Source: Pteria penguin
Lineage: Eukaryota > Mollusca > Bivalvia > Pterioida > Pteriidae
Length of the DNA: 64,000 bases
Assembly: GCA_035048485.1 (NCBI GenBank)
Contig: CM068587.1
Span: forward strand, 35,771,316-35,835,315
Direction: 5' to 3'
This document shows positions 37,211 to 48,600 of this stretch, piece by piece; position 1 is the stretch's first letter; the number at the start of each line of letters is the position of its first letter. The position numbers and the translations under genes were made by a program. The notes below the pieces were generated by a model. That model saw nothing but the letters and a program-made list of their open reading frames with translations, did no database searches and had not been told where the DNA came from.

Positions 37211-37674
37211 TCAAGAAAATGTGGAATCAAAAGCCTAAAAAATAATATATAGATAAAATACAAATAAATAAATATACATACTCAAGGACAGAATTGTGCA
37301 TTCATTAATTTTTAAATAATTTACAATTTTAGATGTGATGGCTTAAAGCAGTAAATCTCGCTAATTGTTTATGCATTGTTTATGTCAACCTTAGTGATAT
37401 TATATCCCTGTGCTAATGTTGTATGTCTGTGATAATTTTTGAACAGTGGTAGTACATCTTCATACTTACAGTATTGAATGTTTTGTATCGTTCATGTTTG
37501 ATGGCAGGTGAAGCTAACCAAATAGGAGACATCTTGAACTCTTGTTATCAGGGTTCCGTACTTTATATTGTTACCAATGCTATAATCACTAAACATTTCC
37601 TTTCTCGGCATTTTGATTTGCTATCAAATTATTTTCTACAGATGCGTCAATTTAAGAAACTAAACACGACACAG

Positions 37675-37751
37675 AATTTTGATAAGCAATCAAATATAAA
37701 AAATGCATATTAAATTATGATAATGGAGGAGGGGGATAGTTATAGCTTAAT
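37675..37751 (+). repeat. left flank of ISL2EU insertion, duplicated at 45423
   Basis: AAGCAATCAAATATAAAAAA through GTTATAGCTTAAT matches 45423-45490 with few differences. The matching right flank resumes at 44999. The sequence is split by the 7.2-kb element. Confidence 0.85.
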
Positions 37752-38158
37752 GCGTCACTTTAAGGTTATTGACGCCATCTTGGATAGGGGGCAACGCCTC
37801 TTAGTTACGCGATGTTTACACTTCCAGATTGTTTCGCGCGCGGAATACGAACTGAACCAAGATAGACATGAGTAAACAGACAGATATAAACAACTTTACG
37901 AAATTAACAGCAACGTATCAGGTAAAAGATGAACACAGAGTATACAGGGAATAATATTCACAAATAAAAAACAACAGTTTCATTCATAAAATGACTATAA
38001 AGTATAGCTATGAAACGCACCGTACTTCCAACGTAAACAAAGGTCATTCAACCACATTCGGGGATACTATCTAGTAAAGGAAGAGTATGAATTCGTTAGG
38101 ATAAGCGAGTTATGCCCAGGCTTTTCCTTATTCTTTCTTAATATTTACTTTCTGTGGT

Positions 38159-38203
38159 CCCAAGTGGGGTGTGGTGGTGGTTGGGTGGGTTGGGGGTGGT
38201 GTG
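38159..38203 (+). other. G-rich segment inside the transposon
   Basis: Runs GGGG, GGG, GGG and GGGGG occur within about 35 bases. This is a possible G-quadruplex with one long loop, in the subterminal left part of the element. Confidence 0.3.
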
Positions 38204-38329
38204 GCAGCGCCCCAGCATGGGTCATGCCCAAATTTTTCTTAAAGGCATATATAAAAGTCTACTATCGTGTATGAAAAGTTTGGAATATACAAATATAATG
38301 GCATGGTTCAAAGAGAAACAATAATTCAT

Positions 38330-38402
38330 AAGAGCTAATGTTTGTACTGTTTTACCATGAACCGACGTTAAATAAAACTTTGATTTGATTTGATTTGATT
38401 TG
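38330..38402 (+). repeat. SINE-like tail (TTTGA)n
   Basis: GACGTTAAATAAAACTTTGA is followed by four GATTT repeats. This resembles the 3' tail of another molluscan SINE; no head was recognised. Confidence 0.4.
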
Positions 38403-38484
38403 ACAGTAATAAGGATACAATTACAATAAAACACTTTACTTTTCTCTTTCAAAATGAGCATTACAAAAAGTTCCTTATATTCAG

Positions 38485-41266
38485 ATGATGTCTACAGCCT
38501 ACGAGGAATTTGCCTCATTTAGTGTGGGGAACCTCAAGGACTACCTATCTGCAAGAGGCCTGTCTTCCCAGGGTAACAAACAGCAACTGGTATCCAGATG
38601 TTATGTGGCATGGTAAAACAAGGTACATTGTATTATAAAACATGAATAAATCAATTGAAGATAAATAAATAAGTGTTTTATATGCTTTCAGGCTCTCTGA
38701 AAAAACTTTTATGTTACATATGTTTTATAAATAATAATTATAATACCTGTACTAACAATTTTGATAAAGGTGCAGCTAAGGGATATGGAAAAGGAAAGAG
38801 TCCTTCAGCTTGAGAGGGAATACATGGAACGATTAGAGGAGGCAGGGACAACAGGACCCTGTGATCTTCCAAATGATGCATTGTCCAAAGACGTGACAGC
38901 CTGGCCAGAGGTAGACCTTTCAGTTTTTCAAGTATTATCTTACCCTTTCATAAACGTGTATTACATTATGTAATTTAATAGCTGAAATATCAATGGCATG
39001 AAGTAAAACCATTATCACCTCTTCTTATAATTCTTATAGTAAATTATGTACATGTATATTAAAAGTACACTCCTTAAGAATTGGGGTGGGGTTTGGGCGC
39101 ATGGGTTCAAACCCAAGTTTCACCACTATGATTTTGGAGATTGGTTATCCCCTGCCCTCCATGTCATGATATAACTGAAATATTGCTGAAGCGTCGGTAG
39201 ACTCCTATTACCAAACCAAACCTTAGAATTAGGCAAACAATAATTTTATTTTTAATAGTACTTGTTTTCCTTTTTAAATAGAATATGCTAGCATCATGGG
39301 GTTCACAAAACCATCGTGTACAACACTGCCAGGTGAATGGAACAGTTCCAGCAAGAAGACTGTTCAGCCATCAAAAGTATCAGAACTACACATCAGACAA
39401 GACAATAGGTCTAAAGTTTCGGGTAAGTTTACGTCAGCTCATTATGTACATGTATCACTTGAACACACAACACTACTACTATTATTATCATAATTGGAGC
39501 AAGTTTATGCGATTTTCTCAGACAATTGTTCTAACTTGATGATTAACTTTCTATGCGACACATGCGATCTATCCAGGAAAATTAGGATGATACCTATCGT
39601 GTGCACCCATCCTCATCAACCAAGGGTTTAATATATACCAATTTGTTTGTCATGAGTCAGCCTATACCTGGCTAGCGTCAAAATGACCTGCTCAGAATAC
39701 AAGGTTAGAGTGCACATGCTGTACAAAAGCTGATCCCTGTTAGAGCAATTAAATGACAAAACTGCAGAAACTTGCCCCTATTATAGTAATTATGGTAAAC
39801 ACTTATATTTCTTAAAATTTGAAGTATCGTAACAGTGACTGGGTATCAACCAATGTGAGCAGTGGGTAAAAATCATTCTTCCTGGTCTAAAACAGCAAGA
39901 GTAATAATCAACAAAGTTGTAAGTTCGAACCTCATAGCTTGATAATGAGGGTTCGGTATCTCAGATTGGCTGTAAACATGGTGATCCCATGTTGCCTTGC
40001 AGCTCAGTTTGTAAAGCATCTAGAATTTGAAGGTTGTGAGTCTGAATCTCATCCTGGTCTTACTTATTAATTTTACATCATCTGTTTACTACATTTTGCA
40101 TGGATATCTATATTAAAATTATGTATATTTGTAGGCGCTGTCACAGATCGAGGAGGTTTATCCGCACTACATCGCCTCCAGTTTGACCCAAGGAGAGAGG
40201 ATCAACATACCGTCGTCTCCGACAGGGTTCAATCACTATACTCTGGCCTATATAACATCTCCAGGGGATCCGTATTGTTCAAAGGGCTTCCTATAAACCT
40301 ACCATCAAGGTCCCACAATCTCCCAGCACCACTACCTCTCCTTGCCAAATGTGACCCCGACAATTTCAAGACACTTATGGACCAAGGTTTCACATCAGAA
40401 CATGTGACATTAATAGAGGGCGCAACTCGTGGTCAAGCCAACAACACCACCTGGAAGGAGCAAAGGAAGGGGAGGCTTACGGCATCTCTTCACCATGATG
40501 TTGTAATGAAAATGAACACCATTGCCAAGAAGCAAGATGTGGTTGTGTCCGAGCTGGCAGCTAGAGTCATGGACCTTTCTGCTGGTTTAAGCCACATTCC
40601 TGCCATTCGTTATGGCGTCGAAAAAGAAGATCAGGCTAGACATGAATTCAAAGAAGCCAATGAGAATCATCACGTTGGTTTTACAGTTGAAGGATGTGGC
40701 CTCTTTGTAAAACAGGAGCGACCCTATCTAGCGTGTAGTCCTGATGCAATCGTGACGTGCCAATGCCATGGAAAGGCACTGCTTGAGATCAAATGCCCGT
40801 ATGTTTTGAAAGATGGCTCCACCGAAACAGACTGGCATAAAACAGATTTTTTGGTACATATAGAAGACAGCATGCACTGGAAAAGAAATCATAAGTACTT
40901 CACACAAATACAGTCTCAGATGGCCATTACAGACATTTCAACCACGTACTTCTACGTTTGGACCCCAGGTTCTTCTCCAAAACCATAGCCTTTGAATCAG
41001 CAATTTGGATAGAAAACCAACAAAAAAACTGTCACATTTTTTTGCAGCTTATTGTTGCCATACCTTCTAGGAAAGAAAGAAATTCACCTTTGCCCAAAGT
41101 GTGAATCAGTTTGCAGCATGATGAACTGAAACATGAATGTGATTCTAGTGTAATGTGCGACTGTTGTAACTTGTGGTACCATTACACAAGTGCCGGTCTA
41201 ACATCTGCACCAAAGGAGGAGTCATGGCTGTGTACAACCTGTGCAAGCAATGCCACAGAATTGTAA
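38485..41266 (+). pseudogene. SAP-YqaJ-PHD protein of the ISL2EU-type element
   Basis: A four-exon gene read by eye. Exon 1, 38485-38622, encodes a SAP-like DNA-binding motif (VGNLKDYLSARGLSSQGNKQ, QLVSRCYVAW), with a stop TAA at 38614 just before donor AAG|GTACAT. Exon 2 is 38770-38931 (VQLRDMEKERVLQLEREYME). Exon 3, 39282-39422, has CTTLPGEWNSSSKKTVQP, the CTxLPxEW block that normally follows a SWIM finger; the finger itself is absent. Exon 4 from 40135 joins in phase 1 (VTDRGGLSALHRLQFDPRRE). It holds the YqaJ nuclease: RYGVEKEDQARHEF, ACSPDAIV (Asp), LLEIKCPY (ExK) and QIQSQMA, so all catalytic residues are kept. After the stop at 40986, shifted frames give LLGKKEIHLCPKC and a PHD finger (CDCCNLWYHYTSAGLT ... 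SWLCTTC) ending at 41266. A nuclease partner of the transposase, now broken by one stop and two or more frameshifts. Confidence 0.78.
39080..39230 (+). mobile_element. tRNA-like SINE in an intron of the YqaJ gene
   Basis: GGGTTTGGGCGCATGGGTTC with AAACCCAAG resembles a B-box region. The 3' part GATATAACTGAAATATTGCT resembles tails of molluscan SINEs (ATATTGTTGA-type). No target duplication was resolved. A further tRNA-like stretch lies at about 39990-40062. Confidence 0.45.
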
Positions 41267-41269
41267 ATG

Positions 41270-43030
41270 CATGTATTTAAGTAAAATAGTTATGTAAAGA
41301 AAGATAACTCCAGAATCATTATTGGAAAGTGCACAAGTTTCAGAATACACTGTATGAAATGGCACTTCATGTTAGTTTTTTTTATCACATATTAACTTAT
41401 GAAACAGTGACATAATATATGTATTATTTTACAGAAGTAATGGTACCAATTATAATTTTTTTAGAGAGAAATTTTTGAGATTTATGTGAAATGATAATGC
41501 ATGTTGTTCTGACATCGGATGTTATAATTATGAAATGGCATTATGTAAATGAATGATTCCTCTACAAGTTAATACTGCCTTCCTGTTATGCCCCTGATTA
41601 ATATATCATGTGATAAATATTTGTTAAGAAAGCTTGCTGATTAGGTTAATTGCTATATGGACAGACAGACAAACAAGAAACAGAGACATCAACCACATAA
41701 CAAACTGTTGCATTAGCATTATTAATTATGAATGACAATTTATACAGTATGACAACTGCAAATTTATTCTTTCAATTGAATTCAAAAGAAACATTATTAT
41801 ATAAAATGAACAAGCACAATTCTGTTTATAAGATTTGCCTATAAATTTCTGAATACTTTTAAAAAATCCATGTGATGGAAACTTGGAAATTCTTACTACA
41901 AGTCATTCATAATATATCTACTGATAACAAAATGTGCATGATGGTAGACAGACATGAACTGTGGACATGCTTCAGACAAGATTGTTAAATTGACCAAAAA
42001 TATCTCCTTTCTTAATTTGTAGATACAAGTTATATAAGTAAAACATTTCTAGTCCATATTCCAATGTTTATAGAAGTTTTAAGTCCCTGTATATACCATG
42101 ATATACATGTACTGTCATGATCAATTTCATATTACTAATGCACACATTTGTATGCATATGGAAAATTGTAATAGATGTGTAAATGGGAAATTAATTTCAT
42201 TAAAAAATGTACTCAAAATTGTTCTTTCTGAAATTCGCTGAGTAATATGTAATTACATGTATAAATGAAACAAAAATGATATACATTTATCACATGTTTA
42301 TCTGTATATTAGAACATGGAAAATTCTTTATAGGCTGAGAGGCTGTTTCTCTATGACGTAATAGGTAATTGTGCAGTGATGTCTTTAATGAAACTTGATA
42401 AAACTTTTTTTTCCTTCGTTATGATGAAATTACATGTGATGAAAAGAATCTGAAATGAATTTTCATTTCATACAGTATTTATGAAACTTGTGTGTATTAT
42501 ATCCCCTTGTCAAAGGCTCAGTGGTATGAAACTCACAATTTGTTTTATGAATACTGTAAGAAATAAAAGTTCATTTCAGATCCTATATAGTATATGTACA
42601 TGTAGTTGGTTAACTACACAATAATAATATAATTGGCATGATAAAAGGCATGCAAATGTATGTTTTGCGATAATTAATAACCATTACCAAAATGTTCAGG
42701 AATGCAGTACTAAGCATGCATGCTATCCATCACCATAATAGTATAGTGACGTCTCGTTAATTTGGACACTTTGCGCTGAAGGATTTTGTCAGATTAAGCA
42801 GCATTTCTGGATTGCAGAGTCATATTTAACACAAAACATAAACATGTGTTTCCGATAAAATGTCCGGATAAACTTGTTTTCCATATTATCGTGTATTCCA
42901 TCCAGATAAACGAGACATCACTGTATATTGTACATGCAGCACATAGTTAGGCTGAGGAAATAAATTGTTCTTTACATGCTGAATATACCAGCGTTCAGTC
43001 ATTCATACTCGTAGCAGGAATTAGCTTTCA
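41270..43030. other. spacer between the two transposon genes
   Basis: AT-rich, no coding exon seen. Lies between the convergent 3' ends of the YqaJ and transposase genes. Confidence 0.5.
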
Positions 43031-43036
43031 AGTCAA

Positions 43037-44411
43037 TCAACATAATGGCTCATGAAGGTTGCATAAAGCACATGAAAAAATGACAATGTCATCTACTACT
43101 GACAGACATAAAATCGGGATTTCGTTTTTCAAGAAACGAAAATTCTTCAGTCTTCCAGTTGCTTGCTCTACGTAAATCGTAACATTTGCAATCTTCTTTA
43201 ACATGTGCATTTGACATCTGCAATGACCCCATTGTACTTGGGAATATAGCTAATGTAGCCTGAACTGACATTAGGTCTTCTCTTATTTTAAATCCTCTGT
43301 CAGCCATAACTTGGTCGTATGGCTCTAGCAAATCTAAGAAAGAACAATCTCGAGTGATAAACTTGTCTGAAGCTCTGCCACCATAGCAAGGGGATACATA
43401 GGAGATAAGGCCATTGGGAGTGATTGCAACTAGGAATTTGATGGTACAGTGGTGCTTGTAGTCCGACCAACATTGGGCTTGTGTGTCGAGACTAGATGGA
43501 GTTTCAATAAATACCTCAGTGCAGTCTATAATACATCTCACCTTGGGATTATAAAGTCGAAAACACTCTGGCATATTTTCCTTAATGGCATCTTCAGAGG
43601 GCCAAATAATCAAATGACTAAGGTTTAGTCTCATGATTCTGATCCAAGTTATAAATATTGAGGAGACAAGAGTGTCTGAAACTTGAAATCTGAATGCCAA
43701 ATCATGTACTAACAGGGACAAGCGTAAACGCATTAAAACCAGAAGAAATTCACGTTCTAATGACAATTTACGTGAAGGACCAATTCTGGCATATGAGGAA
43801 GAAGTACCAATTTTTAGATCTATACCTGGAAGGGGCCTCTTTTTCTGTTTGTTTTTCACCCCTCCAGTACTGCATGTTACATGCTTTCAGCAACATATGA
43901 TCAAACAGAAATTTGAATACTAAAGAATTTGACAGGCCAGTATAAAAATGCACATCGGCATCTCTTGTAAGCTGTGTGGAAGTAAAAGATATGATAAAGG
44001 TTTCAGAAGACGTTACAGTACTGGTCATGCTGGTTTCAGAAGCTGAATTTGAAATGTGTTCAACATTGCTCATGGAGCATTTGGATGCAGTTTCATTACC
44101 CTCCCTTGTTTTACGTTTACGGGGTGATTGGTGAATGGCATAATCGCTTTCGTTTCGGAAAAATGTGGGAATCGGACACCTGAATGTCCTTTCACCATCT
44201 GCAAAGTGATTCGAACAAATTTTACATTTGGAGAAGGAACGTAGTCACTTCTGCCTTTCTTAATTTTACAGTGCCATATATCTCTGAGTTTCGGGTCTTT
44301 GGGAAGGCTATGAAATTGCAAGTGATTGACATGTCCTCTGATGACATAGCGTTGAGGGAATCTTTTGTCGTTGTTGCACCCTCCGATGGAACATCGGTCA
44401 CCACCGCCCAT
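43037..44411 (-). pseudogene. THAP-DDE transposase of the ISL2EU-type element
   Basis: Minus strand from ATG at 44411. The N-terminal THAP zinc finger has MGGGDRCSIGGC, LQFHSLPKDPKLRDIW, then after a one-base shift near 44222 ICSNHF and FRCPIPTFF (C2CH plus the proline motif complete). A linker, SNVEHISNSASETSMTSTVT, and LTRDADVHFYTGLSNSLVFK follow. After a second shift near 43850 comes the helix-turn-helix-like LSLEREFLLVLMRLRLSLLV, then the DDE core: CIIDCTEVFIETPS (first Asp) and QVMADRGFKI (second Asp). A third shift near 43205 leads to YVEQATGRLKNFRFL (final Glu), VVDDIVIFS and a stop at 43037. About 458 residues were intended. All three catalytic residues survive, so decay is slight. 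Domain order matches DDE_Tnp_4 transposases with a THAP domain. Confidence 0.82.
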
Positions 44412-44998
44412 AGTTGACACAGAATGGTAGATATTACAAGATGAGAAGGTGAAGGAAGATGGAAACAGTTGTACACAGCAAAGCAGATGGAATATGTGAA
44501 GAAGCATCAGTTGTATCATAGCATGGAATATACTCGGCAAATATTATAAATCATAATTTGTAACACTTACCAAGGACACTTTCAGTATTACAGTGATGTA
44601 TTTTTGGCATTACTGGACTAATATTGTATTAGGGTGCATTTATATATCTTAAAAAATAAAATGAGGATGATTTATATGTTTAACAACACGTGTTTCGGTC
44701 TTTCTGACACTAGACAGGATGTATAAAATACGAAAGTGAAAGTGAGGAAAGTGGGCGTTCCCAATGTTGCTATTGTAAACATTCAATTGCTTCCGTGTTT
44801 ATATCATATTACCTGTTCATTCCCCTCAGCAAAGTTTAAACTCTTGATTTCTTACATTTATATTTTCGTATTACAAATCGAGATAAATCACATTTTACGC
44901 CGTCGATTACGATGAAGATTCTCCATTTTGAACAGCGCGCGCACAAGGTCGCGCACTGCCCCTTATCCAAAATGGCGTCAATAACCTTGTAGTGACGT

Positions 44999-45275
44999 AT
45001 TGGTTTTCTTGGATATTTTCTGAAGTCTCATTGCATAGTTGGAATTGTCAGACAAACGAGAAAATATTTTATTACGACTTGAAAAGAGGCTAAATTTAAT
45101 TGGCTTCAATAACTAATATTATATTGATATTGTATAGAAATTATGTATATGAAAATAACCTATATTTCATTTCAGTGTCATAATTTACTTTCTCTGCAGT
45201 ACACTTACTTTCCAAAACATAGGTTTATGTGTCATGTGCTACATTTGATTTGAAACCTTTTACTTGGCATTTACT
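44999..45275 (+). repeat. right flank of ISL2EU insertion, duplicated at 45490 and 48930
   Basis: TGGTTTTCTTGGATATTTTC through GAAAAGAGGCTAAATTTAAT matches 45491-45600. From about 45150 (CCTATATTTCATTTCAGTGT to CTTGGCATTTACTTG) it matches 48970-49273. Together with 37675-37751 it reconstitutes one unit of about 350 bp. Confidence 0.85.
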
Positions 45276-45422
45276 TGAATTACGATTTCTTTTCTTTTAC
45301 AATTTATTTACCAGTGTTGTCATGGTATTTATAGTGATTTAAACATGATCTCTGGCAGAAAAGAGTTTGAAAAAATCATAGAAATGATATTAAAGCTTTT
45401 TGGTGCATTTCTGAGTGTGTAA

Positions 45423-45655
45423 TGAAGCAATCAAATATAAAAAAAATGTATATTAAATTCTGATAATAGAGGGGGAAGTTACAGCTTAATTGGTTTTCTC
45501 GGATATTTTCTGAAGTCTCATTGCATAATTGGAATTGTCAAACAAACTAGAACGTACTTTATTATGACTTGAAAAGAGGCTAAATGTAATTGGCTTTTTT
45601 TTTTTCAATAAGTAATATTATATTGATGTTGTACAGAAGTTATGTATTTGAGGAA
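45423..45655 (+). repeat. second copy of the flanking repeat, with empty ISL2EU site
   Basis: Here AGTTACAGCTTAATTGGTTT runs straight through the position where the first copy carries the transposon. It contains the single AT that is duplicated at 37750 and 44999. This copy is interrupted in turn at about 45651-48930 by the Crypton-type element and resumes at about 48945. Confidence 0.85.
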
Positions 45656-45801
45656 AGAAATTAATAATTTATTTTTCTATGGAGGTATAGAAGTAAAACC
45701 GATTTACAAACTGTATTATCTGCCAAGCGGATTTTACAAAGTTTGTAAATCGGTTTTACTTCTATACCTCCATAGAAAAATAAATTATTAATTTCATTCC
45801 T
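45651..45801. repeat. near-perfect 62-bp inverted repeat with 27-nt loop
   Basis: Arms 45651-45712 and 45740-45801 are inverted copies with one mismatch (AGGAAAG versus AGGAATG). They include TTTCTATGGAGGTATAGAAG and TAAAACCGATTTACAAACT. The spacer is 45713-45739. It lies at the left boundary of the Crypton insertion. Related sequence (CTTCTATCGAGGTATAAACG) is near its right boundary at 48877-48896. Confidence 0.92.
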
Positions 45802-46182
45802 TATAATTTAATTATTTCCATTAATATCAACAAACGTTTTGATGAAATTTGAAATATATTTATTGTAAATAAGGAATTTTTAAATTTAGCGCATTGATCG
45901 CCATGCTAACTAATCAAAATTAATGTAACGATAAATGTACACATATCACATGTTCATCGCTTCGTATGCGATTGTTAATTGTTGCTCACATAAAAATGAA
46001 AATGACAGTTATTGAATGTGGAATTTGCAAGAAATCCAGAGGAAAGAAAACTACACGGTTTGTTGATTACTTACGACAGAAGGTGTTGACATAAGCGGCG
46101 ACTGCGTAGACAGAGGAAATGCAGACTCGTCAGTCGGCAGTGTCGCTAGTGGACTAAGCGGAGCTGTTGAAGCAAAAGGAGA

Positions 46183-48528
46183 TCAAACACATGTAGCGCT
46201 ACGCCCAGACGATATCGATTGAGCAGATATGACTTTACTTAGGGTATTACTAAGATCACGTTTTTGCTCATCAGTGCAATTTCTCGTGTAGCCACGTATT
46301 GATGCCTCATTTCTATGACCACTCATTAGCATTATGTGATGTAACTCATGGCCAGCATCATTCATGACTATGTCGGTGTCACTGCTGGTGGACTGATAGT
46401 TCCCGAGGGCATCATAAGTCTAGTTTTCAGTGCTTTTGTACTGACTTGAAATATATACTTTAAATTTGCCGTCGTGAAATTATGTAAATCACTCTATATC
46501 TAAGGAGTATCTCCCTCATGCATAGATCTGTCCTTAGATTGAATCTTTGGTTCACTTTGTCGGTCATTTTGGTTTCAATACTGCTCTTCAAATATTTATA
46601 TAATATGAGAATTCCAACCATTCGGCCACGAGCATCAATGAAGAGACATAAGTTGTCGAAATGTCCTCTGGTGCACAAAATTAAAATGTATATATTTTCT
46701 ATATCTGTTGGATACTTGTTGCCCGAAGACAGTGTGCTGTGTACATCTTTGAACAACCCGTCGCCCATAAATCGAGAAAATTGATAAGGCTTTACTGCCT
46801 TGTTGATGTACCACATCTCGCAAGATTCTGGGGACTTCAACGCATCCTTTACACAGGGATGAAGCATCATCTACGGTACGAGACAGGAGATCTCAAAGAG
46901 ATTTAACTGGACATTTTTCTCCGTCTGTTGCATACATTCGCTTTTCAGCACATTTTGTGTAGTCGATGCCACCTTGATGATTTGTTTGCCGAACCTCATT
47001 CTTTAGTGTTATATATTCAATGTTATTTTCATCACGGAGGAATTCAAAGGAATCTTTTTGCAGTTGTGGGTGGAATTCAAGGCCACGGGAGACAAAGTGC
47101 ACCGATAAATTGTACCATACACGTTGACGAAGTGTCACAGGATTGGTTTCCGCGTAATTATAGTTGTCGATGTTTTCGAGGTCTGCACAGGAAATCACAT
47201 CTTTATGTTTTGTAGGGCGAGATGAACCATATGACACATTTTGCATCAGTTTACCATCAAGAGATTGATTAGCAGATTTAAAGGCTTTGTCACGGACAAT
47301 ATCAATATCACGGTTCAAGTCGTTAAGATGCCTGTTGATGGCAGCCCTCATGGATTTAAATGAATTTTTTTGGTATACATTTGCTTGACGCTCTGTCATT
47401 TGTGCAGCTCGCTTTTCAACATTTCTCGGCTGAGCTTCAGCATAGAACCTCCGCAGCTTTACACACAAATCATCTGCAGTGATGGTTGTAAAATCCACCT
47501 CAGAGCCACCGTTGTGCACACTCCACTCTGAAGTAACGGAAAAAATGAAATTGAAGTTTTTCTTTGAAATTCTGTTAAATTTTGATTTGAATGGATCTTG
47601 TTTTAATTCAGGATGCACTAATTGTGTATGTAGTTTGTAAATAGTTGTCTGTCATAATAAAATTATATTCAGTATTTTATAACTTGCTGTTTTGTGAAGT
47701 TGAAATGAAAATATTGATACATGTATACCCCAAAACCATATATAGGGTGACAGGGTGCATGCTTATATTTTTGTCTTGTGTTTGTCTGTTGTCAACTTTA
47801 ACCTTGAGTCATGAAACTTCATATATGGCATGCCTTTTCAACTAATAAAGCTTTTAGCTTTTTACACATTATATCAAACCATCGAGAACACTGACTTTTG
47901 GCCTTGACTTAGATTACATGTTTTTCAGGTATTGCCATGGGCATTTGTGTTTTACAAACACATCTTGTTTTTTTTTTTTGTTTTTTTCAAGAACAATGTA
48001 CATGTATCACTAAAAGTAGAAAAATTTAATTTTTACATAACACACCTTGGAATAACTTAACATCCCATTTGGTGTTGTTCTTTGTTGATTTGGACCGCCT
48101 TTTGGCTTGCAAATCATCCAGCTCACTCTCCGGCACTGCCTTGAATACTCTTTGCCTTTTGAGGGAACCAATACTGCAGATCAGAGGTTGGTCGTGTGCA
48201 ATTATTGGTTGATTTGTGGCCTCAAATGCCTGGTACATTTCCATAATTGCCATTTCATATGGAGTGCTCGCATTTACTGTATCCAGTGTAAATTCATCAT
48301 CAAAAAGGAATCAAGATTTTCGATATCTTCTAGATCTAGGCCTACCTTCTCATCAACGAGATTGGCAAAGTCATTTTCTTTACTGTTATTGTTTACATTG
48401 GCAAAATTTTGTTCATCTAATGACACAGTACATACACTAGTTTGTTCTGTATTTGTATCACCCATTTGATTCTTTAGCAAATCTGTATCTGTTCCAAAAA
48501 TGTTGTCAAAGGAGCTTAAGTCTAACAT
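46183..48528 (-). pseudogene. Crypton-type tyrosine recombinase (DUF3504-like)
   Basis: Minus strand. An acidic N-terminal segment starts at 48528 (MLDLSSFDNIFG). After a one-base shift near 48295 comes STPYEMAIMEMYQAFEA and KRRSKSTKNNTKWDVKLFQ. Donor CAAG|GTGTGTT at 48045 and acceptor TTACTTCAG at 47528 join in phase 1 to EWSVHNGGSEVDF, DDLCVKLRRFYAEAQPRN and SFKSMRAAINRHLNDLNRDI, the core-binding part of animal Crypton/DUF3504 recombinases. The catalytic half has YATDGEKCPVKSL then a stop, WYINKAVKPYQFSRFMGDG, and finally AGHELHHIMLMSGHRNEAS plus IRGYTR (GH...Y). The expected Arg-containing block is missing where a repeat of about 200 bp (46500-46700) is inserted. Site-specific DNA recombination was the ancestral activity; this copy is dead. 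Confidence 0.75.
46632..46674 (+). ncRNA. hammerhead-like repeat inserted in the Crypton gene
   Basis: Plus strand as RNA: stem I GCAUCA, core AUGAAGA (C to A in CUGANGA), stem II GACA/UGUC around UAAGU, GAAA, a degraded stem III (UGUCCUC), then UGGUGC. GCAUCA and UGGUGC still pair. Surrounding bases 46500-46700 belong to the same dispersed repeat. Inactive by sequence. Confidence 0.55.
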
Positions 48529-48544
48529 TGTTTATTGCTGGCAA

Positions 48545-48600
48545 ACAGCAGACGAAAGTAGAAAGGAATATCAACAGCAGACGAAAGCAGAAAGGGATAG
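48545..48600. repeat. two 28-bp direct repeats
   Basis: AACAGCAGACGAAAG[T/C]AGAAAGG is present twice in tandem just upstream (minus sense) of the recombinase start. Possibly part of its promoter. Confidence 0.7.

Larger units (their letters stand above)
37752..44998. mobile_element. complete 7.2-kb ISL2EU/IS4EU-type DNA transposon
   Basis: Terminal inverted repeats of about 43 bp: the left end has GCGTCACTTTAAGGTTATTG then ACGCCATCTTGGATAGGGGG; the right end (minus sense) has ACGTCACTACAAGGTTATTG then ACGCCATTTTGGATAAGGGG. An AT dinucleotide is duplicated at 37750-37751 and 44999-45000, confirmed by the empty paralogous site at 45481-45500. It encodes two convergent genes: SAP/YqaJ/PHD on + and THAP/DDE transposase on -. 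That pairing is known for the ISL2EU superfamily. Both genes are broken by single-base frameshifts or stops, so the copy is recently inactive, or the breaks are partly assembly errors in A/T runs. Confidence 0.85.

Noticed and set aside
40275..40988. Independent start of the YqaJ protein at 40275
   Set aside because: The codon there is TTG and the frame continues upstream to a splice acceptor at 40134 with matching phase. It is the middle of a spliced, broken gene.
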